Assembly: GCA_021827665.1 (NCBI GenBank) | Contig: JAKAUR010000028.1 | Coordinates: forward strand, 1 to 38,094 | DNA from: Microcaldota archaeon | GTDB lineage: Archaea > Micrarchaeota > Micrarchaeia > Micrarchaeales > Micrarchaeaceae | Length of the DNA stretch: 38,094 nucleotides | Direction: 5' to 3' | Shown: piece after piece, positions 1 to 8,959 of the stretch | Position numbering within the stretch: the first letter of the stretch is position 1 | How the letters are laid out: each line of letters opens with the position of its first letter | Notes under the pieces: model-generated | Told to the model about the DNA's origin: nothing | Database searches by the model: none | Seen by the model: the letters and a program-made list of their open reading frames with translations, nothing else | Translations under genes and position numbers: made by a program

Positions 1-1554
1 TCTGTCAATCCACTGATAGCGAGCAACATAGCTCTTCTGCTCTGGCTGCTTCTAGGCTACATGCTGGTTTCCGGAGTGATAGTCGTAACCATAGGCAGGC
101 TATCAGACATGTACGGAAGGGTAAAGCTGTACAACATGGGCTTCGCGATTTTCACCGTGGGCTCGATAGGGCTTTACATATCCTCATTGTACATAACCGG
201 GGTCAACGGGGCATTGTCACTCGTGCTGCTAAGGCTCGTTCAAGCGGTGGGCGGAGCCTTCCTTTTCGCAAACAGTGTAGCCATACTGACTGATGCGTTC
301 CCTTCAAACGAAAGGGGAAAAGCGATAGGCTTCAACCAGATTGCCGGAGTAGGCGGAGGCATACTAGGCCTAATACTCGGCGGCATACTTTCAAGCTTTG
401 ACTGGCACCTGATATTCCTTGTCAATGTCCCTATAGGGATCGTAGGTACAATATGGGCTTACTTGGGCCTGCACGAGCTCGCTACGATAAAGAGGGGCCA
501 GAAGTTCGACATAGTCGGCAACGTAAGCTTTACTGTTGGCCTTACGCTCATACTCCTGGCTTTGACATATGGCCTTCTGCCTTACGGAACTAATACCATG
601 GGCTGGCAGAGCCCTTACGTAATGGGCGGTATGATTGCCGGAATACTTATGTTAGCCCTATTCGGAATAATAGAGTTAAGGGCAAAGTATCCAATGTTCA
701 AGCTTGCGCTATTCAAGATAAGGGCTTTCGCTTTCGGGAACCTGAGCCTGCTTCTGGCAGGCATAGCAAGAGGCGGCCTTCAGTTTATGATAATAATATG
801 GCTGCAAGCCATATGGCTTCCCCTTCACGGCGTCGCGTTCTCGCAGACGCCATTCAGGGCAGCGATATTGATACTGCCTCTGCTTTTCGGATTCCTGATA
901 TTCGGCCCGATATCTGGATATCTTTCCGACAGATACGGTGCAAGGCTATTCTCAACACTGGGAATGACAATAAACGGGTTAGGCTTCATAATGCTGGCTT
1001 TCATTCCTGCGGAATTCAAGTATGCCTATTTCGCGGTAATAATATTCATAATCGGCGTGGGCCAGGGGCTGTTCGCCGCGCCCAATACTACTGCGATAAT
1101 GAATTCAGTACCTCCGGAGCAGCGCGGCGGAGCATCGGGCATGAGGGCCACATTCACCAACATATCGCTGATATTCAGCATAGCCATATTCTTCACGCTT
1201 CTCGTCGTGGGTCTTTCAGTGCATCTAGGCCCATCGCTCTATAACGGGCTGGTGGCCCAGCATGTCCCAATTTCAGAAGCGACAAGGGTATCGCACCTTC
1301 CTCCAACATCTGCACTTTTCGCCGGGCTTCTCGGCTACAACCCTATGAAATCACTCATAAACCCAACAGTGCTGGCATCGCTTCCAGCTGCAAACCAAAG
1401 CTACGTGATAGGCAAGATATTCTTCCCAACGCTTATATCAAAGCCATTCCATGACGGCCTGGCTCTGGTGCTATATACTGGGGCTATAATGTCTTTCATA
1501 GCGGCCATAGCATCCGCATTGAGGGGAAAGAGGTACATTTACGGCGAGCAGTAA
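1..1554 (+). CDS. MFS transporter (DHA2/EmrB-like), 5' truncated by window edge
   Basis: Frame stays open upstream of the ATG at 61 to position 1 (SVNPLIASNIALLLWLLLGYMLV...); many TM helices; MFS motif 'GRLSDMYGRVKLY'. Confidence 0.88.
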   Translation, partial: SVNPLIASNIALLLWLLLGYMLVSGVIVVTIGRLSDMYGRVKLYNMGFAIFTVGSIGLYISSLYITGVNGALSLVLLRLVQAVGGAFLFANSVAILTDAFPSNERGKAIGFNQIAGVGGGILGLILGGILSSFDWHLIFLVNVPIGIVGTIWAYLGLHELATIKRGQKFDIVGNVSFTVGLTLILLALTYGLLPYGTNTMGWQSPYVMGGMIAGILMLALFGIIELRAKYPMFKLALFKIRAFAFGNLSLLLAGIARGGLQFMIIIWLQAIWLPLHGVAFSQTPFRAAILILPLLFGFLIFGPISGYLSDRYGARLFSTLGMTINGLGFIMLAFIPAEFKYAYFAVIIFIIGVGQGLFAAPNTTAIMNSVPPEQRGGASGMRATFTNISLIFSIAIFFTLLVVGLSVHLGPSLYNGLVAQHVPISEATRVSHLPPTSALFAGLLGYNPMKSLINPTVLASLPAANQSYVIGKIFFPTLISKPFHDGLALVLYTGAIMSFIAAIASALRGKRYIYGEQ

Positions 1555-1608
1555 AATATAACTAACTTTTCTCAACAATTAAAGTGCTTTTAAAAGCCAG
1601 TGTTTCAA

Positions 1609-2460
1609 ATGGATTTTAACGATATCGTAGAGCATATATTCGCGTCGCGCTGGATATCCGGCACGAGGATGGAAGATGCCATAAAAAGCTCAAAGCATTT
1701 TAACGCGCTGGGCATAAGGACGATAATAAACTACCTAGGGGAAGAAATAACAAAGCAGGAAATGGTCGATGCGACAGTTGACACATATGTACGCCTGATA
1801 CGCTACATAAAGAATTACGGAATAAACGCAGACATATCTGTGAAGCCAACTCAGCTAGGGCTTTCCATATCCGAACAGGAAGCGATGAGCAATTACTCAA
1901 AGCTTGTAAAGGACGCGAGGCTATCCTCGGTATTCGTGTGGCTTGATATGGAGGGAGAACCTACGGTCGACAGCACCATTAAGATGTACCTGTCAGAGGT
2001 TCAGCAGGGAGGTGTGGGCATATGCCTGCAGGCATACCTGAAGCGCACGGAATCGGACCTGCAGCGCATAGCGAAGTCCGGTGGAGTAGTAAGGCTGGTC
2101 AAGGGCGCATACTCCTCCAGCAAGTCCAAGAGCTTTACTACATGGGAGGAGGTAACGCGGAACTACGCAAAACTCATGCAGCTGGCATACGAGCAGTGCA
2201 CAGAGTTTACGATAGCGACTCACGATACCGAGATGATAAGGAAGTCAATCGAGCTTAACAAGAAGTACAAGCGCAAGGTCACCTACGCCATGCTAAAGGG
2301 CATAAGGAACAGGCTTGCAGCAAGCCTTGCAAAGGACAATAAAATGTCGCTCTACGTGCCATTCGGCGAGCAGTGGATATCCTACTCATACAGAAGGCTT
2401 AAAGAGGCAGGGCATCTTAAACTATTGTTGAAATCTTTATTCGAAAGACAGGGTGTTTGA
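1609..2460 (+). CDS. Proline dehydrogenase
   Basis: ProDH/PutA-like motifs 'VRLVKGAY', 'ATHD', C-terminal 'YVPFGEQWISYSYRRLKE'; start may be 1600. Confidence 0.88.
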   Translation: MDFNDIVEHIFASRWISGTRMEDAIKSSKHFNALGIRTIINYLGEEITKQEMVDATVDTYVRLIRYIKNYGINADISVKPTQLGLSISEQEAMSNYSKLVKDARLSSVFVWLDMEGEPTVDSTIKMYLSEVQQGGVGICLQAYLKRTESDLQRIAKSGGVVRLVKGAYSSSKSKSFTTWEEVTRNYAKLMQLAYEQCTEFTIATHDTEMIRKSIELNKKYKRKVTYAMLKGIRNRLAASLAKDNKMSLYVPFGEQWISYSYRRLKEAGHLKLLLKSLFERQGV

Positions 2461-3907
2461 ATTGGCAGATCAGGAAAAAAGAGCCATAACGGTAAAAAAG
2501 TCGGACGACATATCCGAGTGGTACACGCAGGTGATAATAAATTCCGATTTCGTGGATTACAGCGCAGTGTCCGGATGCATAGTATTCAGGCCCTCGGCAT
2601 ATTTCTCATGGAATGCGGTCAAGGAAGCAACAGATTCAATGTTCATAAAGGCAGGGATAAAGAACGCATACTTTCCGCTGCTGATACCGGAAAGATTCCT
2701 CGAAATGGAAAAGGAGCACATAGAGGGGTTTTCGCCAGAAGTGGCATGGGTGACGGAGACCGGCAATTCAAAGCTGAGCGAAAGGCTTGCCATAAGGCCC
2801 ACGTCCGAGACCATAATGTACGACAGCTTTTCAAAATGGATAAGGTCCTGGAGGGATCTTCCGCTCAGGCTCAACCAGTGGAACAGCGTAGTGCGCTGGG
2901 AATTCAAGCATCCGACCCCGCTGCTTAGGAGCAGGGAGTTCCTGTGGAACGAAGGCCATACGGTATTTGCTACCGAAGAAGAGGCAAATGCAGAGCGCGA
3001 CCAGATACTGGGGATATACGCCGAAGTAACAAAAGAATACCTGGCTCTGCCAGGGATAATGGGCCAAAAGACGGATTACGAAAAATTCGCAGGAGGGCAG
3101 GCTAGCTACAGCATAGAGCACCTTCTACCAAATGGATATGCCATTCAGGGCCCAGACTTTCACAACGACGGCCAAAATTTCGCAAAGGCTTTTGACATAA
3201 AGTTCATAGACAAGAACAACGAGCTGAAATACGCGTACCAGAATACATTCGCAATATCCACAAGGGAGCTTGGGGCAATGGTGATGATGCACGGCGATGA
3301 CAGGGGGCTTGTGATACCGCCTAAAATATCAATGATACAGGTAGTCATAGTCCCAATATACAGGGACACGAACAGGGAGTCCATACTGGCATACGCAAAA
3401 AGGATAAGCCACGAACTGGAGAAGCATGCAAGGGTATATCTGGACGACAGGGACGATTATTCCGTAGGCTGGAAATTCAACGAATGGGAGCTCAAGGGAG
3501 TTCCTGTAAGAATAGAAATAGGTTCAAAGGAACTGGAATCGAATGGCGTGGTATTGGTAACTAGGCACGATATGAAGAAGACGCAATACGGTTCATCCAG
3601 CATATGGGAAACTGTAAAAAAAGAGCTTTCACGCGTACAAAGGGAGCTTTACGATCGCGCCCTGCTCTTCATAAAAGAGAAAATAAAGAAAGTCGGTTCC
3701 TACGAAGAGCTAAAGCGTGCGATCTCGGATGGAAACATGGCGCAGGCACAGTGGTGCGGCCAAACGGAATGCGAGCTCAAAATAAAAGAGGAGACCGGAG
3801 CAAAAACGACAAACATGCCCTTTGATGCGCAGAAAAACGTCTCTGGCAACTGCGTTTATTGCGGCAAGCCTTCAAAGCACGTTGTCAACTTCGCCAAATC
3901 GTATTAA
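2453..3907 (+). CDS. proS: Prolyl-tRNA synthetase (archaeal/eukaryotic type)
   Basis: Class II motifs 'RPTSETIMYDSFSKWIRSWRDLPLRLNQWNSVVRWE', 'LLRSREFLWNEGHT', C-terminal zinc-like domain ending in Tyr; GTG (2453) or TTG (2462) start. Confidence 0.96.
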   Translation: MFELADQEKRAITVKKSDDISEWYTQVIINSDFVDYSAVSGCIVFRPSAYFSWNAVKEATDSMFIKAGIKNAYFPLLIPERFLEMEKEHIEGFSPEVAWVTETGNSKLSERLAIRPTSETIMYDSFSKWIRSWRDLPLRLNQWNSVVRWEFKHPTPLLRSREFLWNEGHTVFATEEEANAERDQILGIYAEVTKEYLALPGIMGQKTDYEKFAGGQASYSIEHLLPNGYAIQGPDFHNDGQNFAKAFDIKFIDKNNELKYAYQNTFAISTRELGAMVMMHGDDRGLVIPPKISMIQVVIVPIYRDTNRESILAYAKRISHELEKHARVYLDDRDDYSVGWKFNEWELKGVPVRIEIGSKELESNGVVLVTRHDMKKTQYGSSSIWETVKKELSRVQRELYDRALLFIKEKIKKVGSYEELKRAISDGNMAQAQWCGQTECELKIKEETGAKTTNMPFDAQKNVSGNCVYCGKPSKHVVNFAKSY

Positions 3908-3945
3908 TATCTGAACTTTCATTATTGAATCGCAATAACCTTGGC

Positions 3946-4018
3946 AGTCCCGTCGTCTAGTGGCCAAGGACGCAGGGCTTTGGACCCTGCTACGTCGGTT
4001 CGAATCCGGCCGGGACTA
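3946..4018 (+). tRNA. tRNA-Gln (anticodon UUG)
   Basis: Acceptor AGTCCCG/CGGGACT, anticodon arm CAGGG-CTTTGGA-CCCTG, T-loop GTTCGAATCC. Confidence 0.95.
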
Positions 4019-4034
4019 TGATTAAGGCGTCAGG

Positions 4035-4634
4035 ATGATCAAACTCTTAATATTCGACCTTGGAAACGTGCTCCTGAGATACGATGACAGCCAGTATTAC
4101 GAATACGTATCAAAAAAGTACGGGTTCAAATACGAGAAGGTCGCTTCGATAATGGAAAGATACAACACCAAACTATACACCGGCAGGATGAAAAATTCGG
4201 AGTTTTTACGCTCGGTATCCAAATCGTTGCACATCCCAATCGAAAAGCTCGAATTCGAAAAATATTTCATAAAGAAGGCAAAAGTCAATAAAAAATTAAC
4301 GGACTCCGCTTTGAGCCTTAAACGAAAATACAAGATAGTAATTCTCACAAACATATACATGAGCAGATACAGATCGACCCAGAAAGTATTCGATATTTCT
4401 CAATTTGACAGGGTGTTTGCGTCATGCTTTATTGGGATGAGAAAGCCGGACGAAAATGCATACAGGTATGTCCTTAAGAAATGCAGGGTAAAACCAGGGG
4501 AAGCCATATTTATAGACGACCGAAAAGAAAACATAGCCGGTGCGAAAAAAGTTGGCATAAAATCCATACTGTTTAGGAACAATGGATTACTTTTCGAGAA
4601 CCTATCCAAATTGGGAATAAACAGCATCAAATGA
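4035..4634 (+). CDS. HAD-superfamily (subfamily IA) hydrolase
   Basis: 'LLIFDLGNVLL', 'ILTN', 'GMRKPDENAYRYVLKK', 'IFIDDRKENIAGAKKVGI'. Confidence 0.9.
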   Translation: MIKLLIFDLGNVLLRYDDSQYYEYVSKKYGFKYEKVASIMERYNTKLYTGRMKNSEFLRSVSKSLHIPIEKLEFEKYFIKKAKVNKKLTDSALSLKRKYKIVILTNIYMSRYRSTQKVFDISQFDRVFASCFIGMRKPDENAYRYVLKKCRVKPGEAIFIDDRKENIAGAKKVGIKSILFRNNGLLFENLSKLGINSIK

Positions 4635-4638
4635 TTAG

Positions 4639-5505
4639 ATGATATCCTGGTATTGCTTAGTAATCATATCCTCGATAATAATGGGGGCTTCTACCATAAT
4701 AGAAAAGTATGCCCTCAAAAACGAGCACGCAACCTCATTCAGTGCAAGCTTTTCGATAGTCGTCGCTGCATTTTCTCTCGTATTTTTGCCATTTGCAAAA
4801 TTCAACATCAACATTTATGAATTGGCTATAATCTATCTGATGAGCTTACTGTCTACTATTTCTTACCTGTTCAACGCCAGAATATACAAGCACGGGAACA
4901 TATCTGTTTCAACACCGGTCCTAAGCTCACTTCCACAGCTCTTCGTGGTCCTTCTCGCATTCGTATTCCTCGGCGAGAAGCTTACGATATTGCAGTATTC
5001 TGCAATAGCCGTCCTTCTCGTTGCTACATATTTCCTTATCGCGCCGAAAAGCATTAAGAAGTACAAACAATTTGATTCCAAAAAGTACGTTTATCTGCTC
5101 GTTCTCAACACCCTGATAATGGCCTTCGGGGGAATACTCATGAAGTACTTATTGAACCTGACCGTGAATCTGTACGCGATGTTCATACTTTTGGAGATAT
5201 TTATAGCCATAAACATGACCCTGATGATATCTATAAGGTACAATGGCGTAAGGGAGGAATTCTCAAATCTGATAAAAAACAGGAAAATCATATTTTCTAT
5301 AGCAATCCTAAGCCTTCTTTACAGGGTCTTCTATTACGCATCGTTGCAATTGGCATACGTTAGCCTAGCCTCCCCGTTGAGAAATAGCGTATCCGTAATA
5401 ATAACCGTGGTTATAGGAGGGCTGATATTCCAAGAGCGCGGACTCAAACGCAAGCTTGCAATAACTGCAATAATGCTGTTAATGGTATACCTGATAATAA
5501 CATAA
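4639..5505 (+). CDS. EamA/DMT-family permease
   Basis: About 10 hydrophobic segments, 'FLGEKLTILQYSAIAVLLVATYFL' and C-terminal repeat with GxxxFxE-type motif. Confidence 0.8.
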   Translation: MISWYCLVIISSIIMGASTIIEKYALKNEHATSFSASFSIVVAAFSLVFLPFAKFNINIYELAIIYLMSLLSTISYLFNARIYKHGNISVSTPVLSSLPQLFVVLLAFVFLGEKLTILQYSAIAVLLVATYFLIAPKSIKKYKQFDSKKYVYLLVLNTLIMAFGGILMKYLLNLTVNLYAMFILLEIFIAINMTLMISIRYNGVREEFSNLIKNRKIIFSIAILSLLYRVFYYASLQLAYVSLASPLRNSVSVIITVVIGGLIFQERGLKRKLAITAIMLLMVYLIIT

Positions 5506-5511
5506 ATATGG

Positions 5512-6236
5512 GTGCATAAAATGACTGAAAAAATCTATCTCAGGGACTCGTATATGAAGGAGCTGGAATCTGAGGTCGTCAGCTCAGAAAGCGGCAGAAT
5601 CATCCTAGACAGGACAATATTCTATCCTACCGGCGGGGGCCAACCGTGCGATACCGGAATAATATCCACTCTCGACGGGAAAGAATACAAAATAATAGAG
5701 ACAAAAAAGCAGGAGACGATGTGGTACATATAAGCCGGGATGCCGTAAGCCTAAGCAGAGGGGAAAAAGTAATATGCAAGATAGACTGGGAAAAGAGGTA
5801 CATGCACATGAAGCTGCACACGATGCTTCATACAATCGACGGCGTGGTGTACAAGAAATACAAGGGAGAAATAACCGGAGGCCAGATATTCGACAATTCT
5901 GCACGCATGGATTTCGACATACCTGGATTTACTAAAGAGATGCTAAGTTCGATAATCTCGGATTCGCAACTAATCATAGATGAAGGCCACAGGGTTGTTC
6001 CAAAGGAGATAACAAGGGAGGAGGCAAAGAGGATTGGAGGCGTAGCACGTACGGCCCCAGGAGCCGATCTCCTGGAAAAGCTCGATACTGTAAGAATCAT
6101 AGAAATAGAGGGATTCGACTTCCAGCTAGATGGAGGCACTCACGTAGCAAACACTAACGAACTGGGTAAAATATCGCTTATAAAGTTCGAAAACAAAGGT
6201 GCCCATAACAAGAGGGTCGAATTCGGCCTTTCATAA
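5512..6236 (+). CDS. AlaX-type alanyl-tRNA editing protein, encoded in two frames (5512-5733 zero frame, continuing in -1 frame to 6236)
   Basis: 'RTIFYPTGGGQPCDTG' in frame 1; 'DDVVHIS...HMKLHTMLHTIDGVVYK...FQLDGGTHVANTNELG' in frame 3; frames join at A_AAA_AAG (5703-5709). Confidence 0.82.
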
Positions 6237-6635
6237 TCTTTCTGTCTCCCCGTCCGGCTTTTTGTGCTCGTATATGAACACGGCGTGCTTGAGCGCCTTG
6301 AGCGATATGGTCGCACATTTGGCCCTTGCAGGTCCAGGGTCTATGCCTATCAGGTCGACTATAAAATCGAATCCCAAGCTCTCTATTTCGCTTACGCTCT
6401 TGCCCTTTATCGCATCGGTTAGCTTGCTTGCTGTCCCTACGCTTATGGCGCATCCGCTTCCGTCGAAACTTACGTCCGCGACCTTGCCGTCTTTCACCTT
6501 TATGTAAATCGTTATGTCGTCCCCGCATGTTGTATTGTATTCATGACTGCTCGAGTCGCAGTCAGACATGCTTTTCTTGTTGTGCGGGTGTTCGTAATTC
6601 GCTACCAAATCCTCTGCGTACAAATCAAGGCTCAT
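6231..6635 (-). CDS. sufU: SufU/IscU-type Fe-S scaffold protein
   Basis: Three conserved Cys: 'NTTCGDDI', 'DGSGCAISVGTAS', 'ARAKCATIS'; last gene of suf operon. Confidence 0.88.
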   Translation of the reverse strand: MSLDLYAEDLVANYEHPHNKKSMSDCDSSSHEYNTTCGDDITIYIKVKDGKVADVSFDGSGCAISVGTASKLTDAIKGKSVSEIESLGFDFIVDLIGIDPGPARAKCATISLKALKHAVFIYEHKKPDGETERL

Positions 6636-6646
6636 TTGATTACCGA

Positions 6647-7885
6647 TTATTTTTTGAATATCCTTTTTACCTCATTAATCGCTTCCACTGCTTTGTCTAT
6701 GTCATCTTTGTTGTTATAAATGTAAAAACTCATCCTTGCTACGGCGCTTTGTTTTAAGATTTGCGTTACCAGCGGCATGGCGCAATGATGCCCTGCGCGT
6801 ATCGCAACGTTGTAATTGTCAAATATGCTGGCTATGTCGTGAGGGTGCACCCCGTTTACTGAGAATGATATGACGCCCCCGTGATCGTTCTTCTCCATGT
6901 CGGGCCCATAAGTCTCCACGTTTCTTATCCCAGACAAAGAGTCAAGCGCATACTTTGTAAGTTCCACTTCGTGTTTAAAGACATTTTCCATCCCGAGCTT
7001 TTGCAAATATTTTATGGCCGGAGTCATGCCTATGCCTCCTTCAATGTTCGATGTTCCTGCTTCAAATTTCCAAGGTATTCTGTTCCATGTGCAGGAATAA
7101 AATTCAACTGCTTCTATCATGTCTCCTCCGCCTATGACTGGCGGCATGTTCTCAAGGATCTCGCGCTTTCCGTATAGTGCGCCTATCCCGGTGGGGCCTA
7201 GCATCTTATGCCCGGACAGGGCGTAGAAATCGCATCCTATTTCTGATAAATTTACTGGCATGTGCGGTGCAGACTGGGCACCGTCTACCAGGACTACGGC
7301 TCCCTTGTCGTGTGCCTTTCTGGTTATGCTTTTGACATCGTTAATGGTTCCAAGCACGTTCGAGGCGTGGGTTATTGCGACAAGCTTTGGGTTCTTCTCA
7401 AGTCCGTCCTCCAAACTCTTTTGGTCAAGCCTGTAATCCTCGCCTACCTTAACATAATCCAAAACCGCCTTCTTCCTTTTGGATAGCAATATCCAAGGCA
7501 CAAGATTGCTGTGATGTTCCATCTCGGATATCAGTATGTGGTCTCCCTCGGATATGTTCTTCTCCCCCCAAGACAAAGCCACCAGATTTATCGCTTCCGT
7601 AGTGTTTCTGACGTAAACAAGCTCCTCGTAAGACCCAGCACCAAGGAACTTCGCCATCTCCTTCTTTGAATCTTCGTAAGCTTCAGTGGCCCTTTCGGCT
7701 ATCTGGTATATGCCCCTGTGTATGTTGGCGTTGTAATTGCCGTAATAGTCGCTTATTGCATTTATGACATCCCTCGGCTTCTGCGACGTAGCTGCGCTGT
7801 CCAGATAAACAAGCCTCCGACCCTCCTTGCTGGATTCGAATATGGGAAAATCCTTTTTTATCTCGTCTGGATTTATTTCTGCCAA
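6647..7885 (-). CDS. sufS: Cysteine desulfurase SufS
   Basis: 'YLDSAATSQKP', 'IHRGIYQIAERATEAYE', 'VLVDGAQSAPHMP', 'DFYALSGHKMLGPTGIGALYGK', 'IRAGHHCAMPL'. Confidence 0.96.
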   Translation of the reverse strand: MAEINPDEIKKDFPIFESSKEGRRLVYLDSAATSQKPRDVINAISDYYGNYNANIHRGIYQIAERATEAYEDSKKEMAKFLGAGSYEELVYVRNTTEAINLVALSWGEKNISEGDHILISEMEHHSNLVPWILLSKRKKAVLDYVKVGEDYRLDQKSLEDGLEKNPKLVAITHASNVLGTINDVKSITRKAHDKGAVVLVDGAQSAPHMPVNLSEIGCDFYALSGHKMLGPTGIGALYGKREILENMPPVIGGGDMIEAVEFYSCTWNRIPWKFEAGTSNIEGGIGMTPAIKYLQKLGMENVFKHEVELTKYALDSLSGIRNVETYGPDMEKNDHGGVISFSVNGVHPHDIASIFDNYNVAIRAGHHCAMPLVTQILKQSAVARMSFYIYNNKDDIDKAVEAINEVKRIFKK

Positions 7886-8629
7886 TCAATCACTTATCTT
7901 ATCGTATCCTGTCCTTTCAATTTCTTCTATTAAAGAAACCCCTCCGTCCTTCACTATCCTTCCGTTCAGCATTACGTGTACATATTCGGGTTTCATGTAT
8001 TTCAGTATTCTGCTATAGTGCGTTATCACAAGCAGCCCAGGGCTGTTTTCTTCCCTGATTCTGTTTATGTTCTCTGACACTATCTTTATCGCGTCAACAT
8101 CCAGACCAGAATCGGGCTCGTCAAGAATTGCTATCTTTGGCTTCAGTATTGCCATCTGCAGGATTTCGGCTTTTTTCTTTTCGCCTCCAGAAAACCCTTT
8201 GTTCAAAGACCTTCCCACTACGTTCTTGTCGAAATTAAGGTGCTCGACGTTGCTTTTTATGCTGTCCATGAATTCCTTGGTGTTTATTGTCTGCTCGTTT
8301 ACGGATTCGAGGGAAGACCTAAGGAAATTCACAAAGCCCACCCCATCTATCTCGGAGGGGTTCTGGAAAAGCATGAACAATCCAAGCTTTGCCCTTTTAT
8401 CCGGAGTTAAACCTATTATGGATTTTCCATCGACAAGTATGTCACCCCCGGTTATTTTGACTCCGGGATGCCCCATTATGGCCTTTGCCAGCGTAGTCTT
8501 TCCCGAGCCGTTGGGCCCCATCAACACGTGGAATTCGTCAGTATTCAGTTTCAGGCTAACTCCGTTAAGGATGCTCTTTCCTCCTATTTCCGCTTTAAGG
8601 TCCTTTATTTCAAGCAACACATTATGCAC
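7886..8629 (-). CDS. sufC: Fe-S assembly ATPase SufC
   Basis: Walker A 'GPNGSGKTTLAKAIMGH', 'FSGGEKKKAEILQMA', Walker B 'KIAILDEPDSGLDVDA'. Confidence 0.96.
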   Translation of the reverse strand: MHNVLLEIKDLKAEIGGKSILNGVSLKLNTDEFHVLMGPNGSGKTTLAKAIMGHPGVKITGGDILVDGKSIIGLTPDKRAKLGLFMLFQNPSEIDGVGFVNFLRSSLESVNEQTINTKEFMDSIKSNVEHLNFDKNVVGRSLNKGFSGGEKKKAEILQMAILKPKIAILDEPDSGLDVDAIKIVSENINRIREENSPGLLVITHYSRILKYMKPEYVHVMLNGRIVKDGGVSLIEEIERTGYDKISD

Positions 8630-8959
8630 CTATTTTATCATTATATGGCACGATTTAGACGCGCCCTTCGGACAAATTTTACATACTATCCTTTGTGCAT
8701 TGTACTCATCCTTTACCACCATGCTCTGCACAAAGGCTTCTATGTCCTTGTCATTTATTTCTATGCCTTCGCTTTTCGCTCCCTTGCCGCTCAGGTACTT
8801 GCTTACTTCTGCCTGGCTTACTCCAAGCATCTTGGATATGCTCTGCTGTGTAAGGCCGTATTCGTTGAAGAGCACCGTAGCTGCCTTGGACTTCACGACA
8901 GGTATGAATTTTGCCGCAACATAATCGTAGCTCTCCTTTTTACTGGTCATACCAAACAC
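8630..8959 (-). CDS. HTH (XRE-like) regulator with C-terminal Cys cluster, inside suf operon
   Basis: HTH 'GLTQQSISKMLGVSQAEVSKYLSGKG'; C-terminal 'CKICPKGASKSC'; lies between sufD and sufC. Confidence 0.8.
   Translation of the reverse strand: MFGMTSKKESYDYVAAKFIPVVKSKAATVLFNEYGLTQQSISKMLGVSQAEVSKYLSGKGAKSEGIEINDKDIEAFVQSMVVKDEYNAQRIVCKICPKGASKSCHIMIK

Noticed and set aside
798-1244. 148-aa overlapping ORF on the same strand as the MFS transporter
   Set aside because: Out-of-frame shadow of a strongly supported membrane protein gene; no recognisable domain.
8067-8924. 285-aa plus-strand ORF antisense to sufC and the HTH gene
   Set aside because: Composition matches antisense artefact; real genes are on the minus strand with clear motifs.
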